17,951 nucleotides of DNA from Deltaproteobacteria bacterium. GTDB lineage: Bacteria > Myxococcota > Polyangia > Haliangiales > Haliangiaceae. A model generated the notes under the pieces. It had not been told where the DNA came from. It saw nothing but the letters and a program-made list of their open reading frames with translations, and did no database searches. Of this stretch, positions 7,879 to 12,391 are shown one piece after another. How positions within the stretch are numbered: the first letter of the stretch is position 1; each line of letters starts with the position of its first letter. Position numbers and translations under genes: made by a program. The stretch lies in NCBI GenBank assembly GCA_018262455.1, contig JAGSPR010000087.1, positions 1 to 17,951 on the forward strand, written 5' to 3'.

Positions 7879-8258
7879 CAGTCGCTCCAGTAGCGCGCCT
7901 TCGCCGGGATCACCCAGCGGATCCCGCCGCGCGGATCCTCGACGTCGCCGGAGCGACGCGGGATCACGTGCACGTGCAGGTGCATCACCGTCTGCCCCGC
8001 CGCGACGCCGTCGTTCCAGCCGATGTTGAACCCGTCGATCGACGGATCGAGCACGGTCGCGAGCGCGCGCGCCACCTCGACGTGGTCGAGGAGAGCTGCC
8101 TGCTCGGCGGGCGTCGCATCGCTCCACCGCGCGACGTGCCGATGCGGCACGATGAGCAGGTGCCCGGACGTCACGGGATACAGGTCCCGGAGCACGCGCA
8201 CGAGGGGGCCGTCGAGCGCGACGCGATCAGGGGCCGGTTCACAGAACGGACAGGACAC
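7878..8258 (-). CDS. HIT family protein (histidine triad nucleotide hydrolase/transferase)
   Basis: The 126-aa product shows the family order: CPFC at the N-terminus, RVLRDLYPVTSGHLLIVPHRH in the middle and the histidine triad MHLHVHVIPR near the C-terminus. HIT proteins hydrolyse or transfer nucleotidyl groups, such as AMP-lysine or dinucleoside polyphosphates, through the central His of HxHxH. GTG 8258 (giving MSCPFC) is preferred because TATCAT ends 8 nt upstream and typical homologues start just before CPFC; GTG 8291 would add 11 residues. The stop overlaps the HNH start (TGATG), so the pair is one transcription and translation unit. Length is normal for the family. Confidence 0.92.
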   Translation of the reverse strand: MSCPFCEPAPDRVALDGPLVRVLRDLYPVTSGHLLIVPHRHVARWSDATPAEQAALLDHVEVARALATVLDPSIDGFNIGWNDGVAAGQTVMHLHVHVIPRRSGDVEDPRGGIRWVIPAKARYWSD

Positions 8259-8266
8259 GCGCGCCG

Positions 8267-8272
8267 ATGATA
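8267..8272 (-). promoter_or_regulatory. -10-like TATCAT, leaderless-type start for the HIT-HNH operon
   Basis: TATCAT on the reverse strand ends 8 nt before GTG 8258; no Shine-Dalgarno sequence precedes that codon. The same GGTATCATCGGC string occurs before the gene at 11858. Confidence 0.45.
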
Positions 8273-8385
8273 CCGCGCGCCCGCACCGCACGTTCGATGC
8301 GGCACCTCACGGATGGGACGCGCACTCCGAGCGCGCCGCTGTTCGAGTCACTCCGCACGTGGCCTCAGGTCCGTGCGGCTCCGCA

Positions 8386-8634
8386 ATGGAACAGAAGGCC
8401 AGCGACAAGCTGCCCAAGGGCGAGCAAGAGCGGATCAAGCGGAGGGCCTTCGCCGCGTACTACGCGGACCCCGAGACCACCGACTACCCCGACCGGGAGA
8501 TGTCCGGGCTCGTGCGGCGCGATGGCTTGCACTACGTGGTGCTGCAGGACCAGGAGGGCGGGCTGCTCGCCTGCTACCGGGTGCGGCACGACGGCAAGCT
8601 CAAGCAGCTCAAGCAGGTGCCGGACAGCGTCTAG
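8386..8634 (+). CDS. 82-aa hypothetical protein
   Basis: The product starts at ATG 8386 (MEQKASDKLPKGEQERIKRR), with a charged helical N-terminus, then DREMSGLVRRDGLHYVVLQD, GGLLACYRVRHDGKLK and an end at VPDSV. The second half looks like a small beta-strand domain with alternating hydrophobics. Similar short proteins occur in myxobacteria (from memory), but I know no function. No signal peptide and no clear RBS (CTCCGCA precedes the ATG). It is divergent from the HIT operon and converges with the gene ending at 8678. Codon use is G/C-ending, as expected for a real gene. Confidence 0.7.
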   Translation: MEQKASDKLPKGEQERIKRRAFAAYYADPETTDYPDREMSGLVRRDGLHYVVLQDQEGGLLACYRVRHDGKLKQLKQVPDSV

Positions 8635-8677
8635 CCGGCGGGTAGCGAACCGGCGCCAGTCGTCGTGATGTCGAGCC

Positions 8678-9514
8678 CTACAGTCTCGGCGTGTACCGAT
8701 GCGCGGGCCAGATGAATCGGATCCCGAGGTTCACGTGCTGGGTGTTGATGTTGCGCAGCGGTTGAATCAGGCCCACGCGCTCCCAGCCGTATTCGTTCTG
8801 CAGTGTCGCCAGCGGAATCGCTCGGTCCCTGTCCAAGTTCAGCACGAACCGGAATCCCCGGAACTCGGCGGTGCACCCTACGATGTACTGCTTGGCTGGT
8901 TCGGTCGGCGGCACGTAGTGAAACGGCGTGAAAGAGAACTCGTTGGTTTGAACCCGTTCAGCGCCGACAGCAGCGGCGCCGGCAAGCGCTATGTGCCCTG
9001 AGGGCTCCCGCTTGCCGAACGCGATGTCCACCAGTTCGTCCGTTGGTGTGCCCACTTCGGCATGCTTCGATCCAATCGGCAGTCCGTACTGAGCGGTGAT
9101 GGTGATGAACGACTTGATGAACCAGCGCTCGATCCTTGGTCCATCGATGAGAAAGCGAGTGTCCGCGTAGATCAGTCCTGGAATCCAGCGCCGCCCCCAC
9201 AGGCGTCGGTATTCGACGACGGCGTGGGTCAGCTTGCCGGCTTCCTTGTCCAGCTCTGATAGCGCGCGGTTGTGCGTCTCGCACAGGACGTTCGCAGTGA
9301 ACGTGTTGACAGTCATCGGCCGCAGGAACCCTCCGGGTGCGGAGGTGTCGACCGTTCCGTCCGGCAACATTGGACCACGCTGGACCGTGATCCGGACCTT
9401 CAAATTGTCTTCGCGGTTGCCACGTCCCCAGGCTGCCGCCGAGATGAGATGCTCGCCTGAGAGCTTCGGAACGCAGTCATCGAGCTTGCGCGCCCAGCAC
9501 CCAGGGTTCTTCAC
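8678..9514 (-). CDS. Divergent HNH-like (treble-clef) protein, function unknown
   Basis: The 278-aa product starts at GTG 9514, preceded 8 nt upstream by TACACT. The N-terminal third has a HNH_5-like pattern: Cys6 and Cys14, SGEHLISAA (Glu21-His22) and VLCETHNRALSELD (Cys78, His81, Asn82). This resembles the EHxxxxxx...CxxHNxxLSxLD form of HNH-fold proteins, with C...C/C..H as a probable structural zinc site. The C-terminal two thirds (about 95-278) matches nothing I know; it is beta-rich and contains GYTFxP-like FSFTPFHYVPP. G+C is clearly lower than in neighbouring genes, a sign of transfer. It may be a nuclease, or a zinc-binding protein with lost activity. Confidence 0.7.
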   Translation of the reverse strand: MKNPGCWARKLDDCVPKLSGEHLISAAAWGRGNREDNLKVRITVQRGPMLPDGTVDTSAPGGFLRPMTVNTFTANVLCETHNRALSELDKEAGKLTHAVVEYRRLWGRRWIPGLIYADTRFLIDGPRIERWFIKSFITITAQYGLPIGSKHAEVGTPTDELVDIAFGKREPSGHIALAGAAAVGAERVQTNEFSFTPFHYVPPTEPAKQYIVGCTAEFRGFRFVLNLDRDRAIPLATLQNEYGWERVGLIQPLRNINTQHVNLGIRFIWPAHRYTPRL

Positions 9515-9522
9515 CGTCGACC

Positions 9523-9528
9523 AGTGTA
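9523..9528 (-). promoter_or_regulatory. -10-like TACACT, leaderless-type start for the HNH-like gene
   Basis: TACACT on the reverse strand ends 8 nt before GTG 9514. No Shine-Dalgarno sequence is seen. Confidence 0.4.
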
Positions 9529-9685
9529 GAGACGCGCCCTGACAGCCGGTCCTCTACCCCAAGGACTGCAGATACGCGGCCCGCAGCTCGCGCTGATTCC
9601 GGTAGGTCGGCTGACCTGGTGAGCTTCGGCGTAGAGGCTTCCGATCGTTACTGCTGAATCCCCGCGCCAGAAGCGCAACATCCGC

Positions 9686-9691
9686 TAAGGT
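9686..9691 (+). promoter_or_regulatory. -10-like TAAGGT, leaderless-type start for the lipoprotein at 9699
   Basis: TAAGGT ends 7 nt before GTG 9699 (CCCTCAC between), with no Shine-Dalgarno sequence. Confidence 0.4.
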
Positions 9692-9698
9692 CCCTCAC

Positions 9699-10127
9699 GT
9701 GCTGACACGGCTCGCGATCGTTGCGTTGGTGGTGGGCTGCGGACGGCAATCGCCCCCTCCGGTGCAGCCGAAAGCTGAGCTAGGAGAGGTGATGGGTCGA
9801 GTGACAGGAATTACCGATAAGGGGTTCCTCCTCGATAACGCGCCCATGCCCGCGATTGCCCCGGCTGTCTTCCGGCCCTCGCACACAGTCGCGATGCAAG
9901 GGTTCGCTGTCATCGCGACTTCACCCGCGTTATCGCGACCGGTCAGCACCGTGACGGACGGACACGGCTTGTACAAGCTTTCGGGTCTGCCCCCGGGCAC
10001 GTATCGATTGGTGTTCCGCGGTCCTGCCATCCCGGAGGTGCAACGCGATGGAATCCAGGTTCGCCCGCGTCGGACCACGCCCTTGTTCGTCCACCTGCGG
10101 ATCCCGGAGTCCATCGCGCCTCCGTGA
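9699..10127 (+). CDS. Small lipoprotein with carboxypeptidase-regulatory-like domain
   Basis: The 142-aa product starts at GTG 9699. MLTRLAIVALVVGCG is a short lipoprotein signal with lipobox VVGC (Cys14). The mature part (about 28-140) follows the CarboxypepD_reg/Cna-B-like pattern: GEVMGRVTGI at the start, GFAVIATSPALSRP, then VTDGHGLYKLSGLPPGTYRLVFRGP, the diagnostic T(D)xxGxYxLxxLPPGxYxL segment, and a final strand TTPLFVHLRIP. Such folds are non-catalytic Ig-like modules on exported proteins. A single stand-alone domain is short for the family. It probably sits in the outer membrane or periplasm. The gene lies inside the low-G+C part of the candidate island. Confidence 0.82.
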   Translation: MLTRLAIVALVVGCGRQSPPPVQPKAELGEVMGRVTGITDKGFLLDNAPMPAIAPAVFRPSHTVAMQGFAVIATSPALSRPVSTVTDGHGLYKLSGLPPGTYRLVFRGPAIPEVQRDGIQVRPRRTTPLFVHLRIPESIAPP

Positions 10128-10158
10128 GCCTGCGGCGTACGCGTCGAGGTGACGCTTC

Positions 10159-10176
10159 ACGGTCAGTTGTGACCGT
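10159..10176. terminator. Hairpin 31 nt after the lipoprotein stop codon
   Basis: A perfect 7-bp inverted repeat, ACGGTCA and TGACCGT, flanks the tetraloop GTTG. No T-tract follows on the plus strand, so intrinsic termination is uncertain; it may only stabilise the 3' end. Confidence 0.35.
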
Positions 10177-10314
10177 CGTCAGGATCGAGCGCCGGAGCAG
10201 CTGCGGTTTGCTGCACTATTGCTGTGACCGGGGGATTGCTGCGGGCTCGTCGCGGAGACCCCATGCGAATCCCAGGCCTTGCACAGCTTTTGCGGGGAGA
10301 GGGCAGGCCTGAGG

Positions 10315-10353
10315 ATCCCCGTGTCGGCGGTTCAACTCCGTCTCTGGGCACGA
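10315..10353 (+). repeat. Direct repeat copy 2: orphan tRNA-Phe 3' half (att-like)
   Basis: Identical to 82-120: the 3' strand of the anticodon stem, variable loop, T arm, acceptor 3' strand, discriminator A and CGA. The preceding bases (GCAGGCCTGAGG) only loosely resemble the intact gene, and the anticodon would be destroyed, so this is not a functional tRNA. It fits the distal attachment site of an element inserted at the tRNA-Phe gene. Confidence 0.85.
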
Positions 10354-10422
10354 CCACTTCCGACGACGATCGAGATCCGGGTCGTCCAGGGCGTCCACCG
10401 GATCCGGGGGCTCGCACCCGGG

Positions 10423-11697
10423 TTACCTGGGCACGGGCGCAACCAGCCGATCGAGGTACGGCGTCGCCTTGATCTGCTGGTGGAGCTTCCGTAGTTCCGG
10501 CCGCTCCGCGCGCGTCGCGGCCCGGCCATCCTCGGTCGCGAAGGTCTGCATGATCTTCGCGAACGTCTGCCCGCGCATCATCAGCTCGATCATGCGGAGC
10601 TGGACCTGGTCCAGCGGAAACGTGAATGCGTTCATCTCGGCCAGCGCGGTGAGCCAGCGGATGACCGTGGTCGCGAAGTCCTGGCCCGGCATGCGCTCGG
10701 CGACCAGCCGGCGCAGCGCCGCGGCGGTCGGGACGACGAGGAGCAGGGCCAGGAAGAAGCGCAGGTCGGGATCCGTGACCCGACTGCGCAGCAGCGTGAA
10801 CCGGCGCGCCTCCTCTCCGTGCTCGAGCGCTGCGGCCAGCTTGTCGATGACCGCGCCGTGGCGCTTGCGTGCGCGTTCGCGGATCCGTGGTCCGAGCTCC
10901 CGTTCCGGGTCGGTGTCTCCGATCGCCGCCATGGCGAGATACGCGGACATCAGGTCCGCTTGCTTGACGATCCCGCTGACGATCTGCTCGGCGTCGCGCA
11001 CCCGACCGATGTCGACGAGCATGCGATAGAGATCCAGCGCGCGCGCGAGGCGGGGATCCATGAGCGAATGTTCGGTGCCGACGCCCGGGGGGAGATAGCC
11101 GAGCTGCGGGGGCGCGCCGACGTCGTGGTAGTTGCGCACCACGACGCTCACCGACGGATGATCGAGGTGGAAGAGCGCATGGATGAACTGCGGGCCCGAC
11201 CGGATCGGGTAGACCGAGCCCCGGGTCAGGAGCTCGGACGAGGTCCACCGGAGTTGTCCGAGGTGGAGATAGTCCGAGACCTTCTGCTCCGGCCGGAACC
11301 GGTACTGCGTATGGACGCTGCTGCCCTCGAGCACGGCGAACGCGCCCGAGAAGCTGTGCTGGTGGATGTCCGTCGTCGCCTGCAACCAGTACAGCACCTC
11401 GATGTACATGTGCTCCGAGCCCCACACCGCGAGCGGCGGCTGGCCGAAGCCCGCGGAGCCCTGCTCGGGCATCCGTCCCGGGTTTCGGCCGAGCTGTGCG
11501 AGCTCCCATGGGGACACATGCTCGTGCGGCGGTCGTCGCAGCAGCTCCTCTTCGGCGATCGGTGGGAGCGCCGAGTCAGCGTAGTCCCGGGCTCGCCAGC
11601 GAGCCTCGATGCGCTCGCCGAGATCCGTGAAGTAGCTCGTCCCCCTCGACCTGTCGCGGGTGCCGGCACGCTCGGAGTCGATCGCGATTCGCGCCAT
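10423..11697 (-). CDS. Cupin-like domain plus helical C-terminal region, unknown function
   Basis: The 424-aa product starts at ATG 11697 (MARIAIDSE); TACCGT ends 8 nt upstream. Residues about 85-205 look like a cysteine-dioxygenase-type cupin: TDIHQHSFSGAFAVLEGSS (IHQH about 112-115), RGSVYPIRSGPQFIHALFH (His about 169-173) and VSVVVRNYH. These residues could bind one metal ion. The remainder (about 220-424) is alpha-helical, with HEAT-like or TPR-like amphipathic stretches (ALDLYRMLVDIGRVRDAEQI, LRFFLALLLVVPTAAALRRL), and resembles nothing I can name. No signal peptide, so cytosolic. Catalysis is uncertain; cupins include non-enzymes. Confidence 0.75.
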   Translation of the reverse strand: MARIAIDSERAGTRDRSRGTSYFTDLGERIEARWRARDYADSALPPIAEEELLRRPPHEHVSPWELAQLGRNPGRMPEQGSAGFGQPPLAVWGSEHMYIEVLYWLQATTDIHQHSFSGAFAVLEGSSVHTQYRFRPEQKVSDYLHLGQLRWTSSELLTRGSVYPIRSGPQFIHALFHLDHPSVSVVVRNYHDVGAPPQLGYLPPGVGTEHSLMDPRLARALDLYRMLVDIGRVRDAEQIVSGIVKQADLMSAYLAMAAIGDTDPERELGPRIRERARKRHGAVIDKLAAALEHGEEARRFTLLRSRVTDPDLRFFLALLLVVPTAAALRRLVAERMPGQDFATTVIRWLTALAEMNAFTFPLDQVQLRMIELMMRGQTFAKIMQTFATEDGRAATRAERPELRKLHQQIKATPYLDRLVAPVPR

Positions 11698-11705
11698 CAG
11701 GACCA

Positions 11706-11711
11706 ACGGTA
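11706..11711 (-). promoter_or_regulatory. -10-like TACCGT, leaderless-type start for the cupin gene
   Basis: TACCGT on the reverse strand ends 8 nt before ATG 11697. No Shine-Dalgarno sequence. It matches the TAnnnT pattern at other genes here but is a weak -10. Confidence 0.3.
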
Positions 11712-11736
11712 CCTTGGAATCGCGGGCCCCGGCGCG

Positions 11737-11805
11737 CTAGCCAAAATACGCATCGAACAGCGCGACCGCGCGCATCCCGCTCGCGATCGGATGTCGTGAG
11801 CTCAT
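11737..11805 (-). CDS. Possible 22-aa ORF upstream of the cupin gene
   Basis: An ATG at 11805 opens 22 codons (MSSRHPIASG... ending FDAYFG) to TAG at 11739-11737, 39 nt before the cupin start. TACGCT ends 7 nt before the ATG, the same leaderless-type layout as real genes here. It could be a leader peptide, an independent small protein or the tail of an eroded gene. The evidence is thin. Confidence 0.25.
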   Translation of the reverse strand: MSSRHPIASGMRAVALFDAYFG

Positions 11806-11845
11806 CGGTCCCAGCGTAGCGCAGGTCCGGCATCGATCTGGCTGG

Positions 11846-11851
11846 TATCAT
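11846..11851 (+). promoter_or_regulatory. -10-like TATCAT, leaderless-type start for the lipoprotein at 11858
   Basis: TATCAT ends 6 nt before ATG 11858 (CGGCTC between). The hexamer is 4/6 to TATAAT, including the key TA...T positions. No Shine-Dalgarno sequence. Confidence 0.45.
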
Positions 11852-11857
11852 CGGCTC

Positions 11858-12382
11858 ATGCGCATGCCCGCGAGCGTGATCGTGACCTGCGTGCTCGCCG
11901 CCTGCTACCGGGCGCCCACCGCGTCACCGACCGAGCCACACCCGGCGCGGGCGACCGGCTCGAACACGGACGCGCGGGTGCTGGCCCGCACCGACGAGCG
12001 CGCCGCTCCCTCGCGCGCGGGGATGTCGGTCAGCGGATGCAACGCGGGCTGCGAGGACTGCTCGCTGGGCGACTACAAGTCGTTCGTGATCGGGACGCTC
12101 GAGCGCACGAAGGCGCAGCTGTTTCCGTCTCCTGATCCACCTCAACCGGGCTATCAGTGCGGGGCCGAGGTCGCGATCGGAGATCGCGTGACGCTGCGCG
12201 CACACTCGACCGTCGGGCTCACGATCGCGGCGTGGACGCCGTTCTTCGACACCGATGCCTGTCCGTGCACCACGCCGACGGACGTCTGCACGTTCGTCGT
12301 GACGCCGGAGCTCGCGGCGCACCACCCTCGGATCTACTGTGGCGCGGTGTGGCGGCGTGCCACCGCGCAGATCGGCAACTAG
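11858..12382 (+). CDS. Cys-rich lipoprotein, unknown function
   Basis: The 174-aa product starts at ATG 11858. MRMPASVIVTCVLAAC is a lipoprotein signal with lipobox VLAAC (Cys16). A low-complexity T/P/A linker (about 17-55) leads to a Cys-rich region (SGCNAGCEDCSLGDYKSF) and a beta-rich end with CGAEVAIGDRVTLRAHSTVG, DACPCTTPTDVC and IYCGAVWRR. The even number of mature Cys suggests disulfides in the periplasm or on the cell surface. Family not recognised. It converges on the GLUG gene, with only 9 bp between the stop codons; the gap is the palindromic CTAGCTAGC. Confidence 0.78.
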   Translation: MRMPASVIVTCVLAACYRAPTASPTEPHPARATGSNTDARVLARTDERAAPSRAGMSVSGCNAGCEDCSLGDYKSFVIGTLERTKAQLFPSPDPPQPGYQCGAEVAIGDRVTLRAHSTVGLTIAAWTPFFDTDACPCTTPTDVCTFVVTPELAAHHPRIYCGAVWRRATAQIGN

Positions 12383-12391
12383 CTAGCTAGC

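Larger units (their letters stand above)
9515..9698. other. Divergent intergenic region with a possible coding remnant
   Basis: The 184 nt separate two divergent genes, each with its own -10-like hexamer at the region's edges. On the reverse strand 9694-9554 is an open frame of 46 codons lacking ATG or GTG, ending GQPTYRNQRELRAAYLQSLG and TAG. The end reads like a genuine protein C-terminus and may be the tail of a lost gene. No family recognised. Confidence 0.3.
82..10353. mobile_element. Candidate tRNA-Phe-associated genomic island (no integrase seen)
   Basis: The segment is bounded by 39-bp exact direct repeats derived from the tRNA-Phe 3' end. Its cargo is accessory in character: secreted Ig-repeat protein, FHA protein, HIT-HNH pair with a decayed helicase, a second HNH-like protein and lipoproteins. 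It also holds an internal 40-bp direct repeat and a lower-G+C zone near 8680-10130. No tyrosine or serine recombinase, relaxase or transposase is recognisable, so it would be a non-autonomous or degraded element. Alternatively, the distal copy could be a tRNA pseudogene left by a local duplication. The repeats are seen; island status is inference. Confidence 0.5.
10128..10422. other. Non-coding junction region
   Basis: No supportable gene lies in these 295 bases. They hold a hairpin (10159-10176) and the tRNA-Phe 3' duplicate (10315-10353). Upstream of the duplicate, TCCCAGG at 10270-10276 could pair with the TCTGGG of the acceptor arm, so a badly decayed tRNA copy is conceivable, but D-arm and anticodon-stem pairing are lost. 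Confidence 0.55.

Noticed and set aside
8634..8654. Terminator between the 82-aa gene and the HNH-like gene (GCCGG...CCGGC)
   Set aside because: Only a 5-bp stem with an 11-nt loop and no T-tract; too weak to call in GC-rich DNA.
10270..10350. Complete second tRNA-Phe gene
   Set aside because: Only the 3' half is preserved. A 5' acceptor-like TCCCAGG exists, but spacing is 81 nt, the D arm does not pair and the anticodon is changed (GAA lost).
10163..11509. 448-codon reverse-strand frame across the cupin gene and tRNA remnant
   Set aside because: It is a shadow of the cupin frame; its VPRDGVEPPTRG-like segment is the well-known spurious translation of tRNA sequence.
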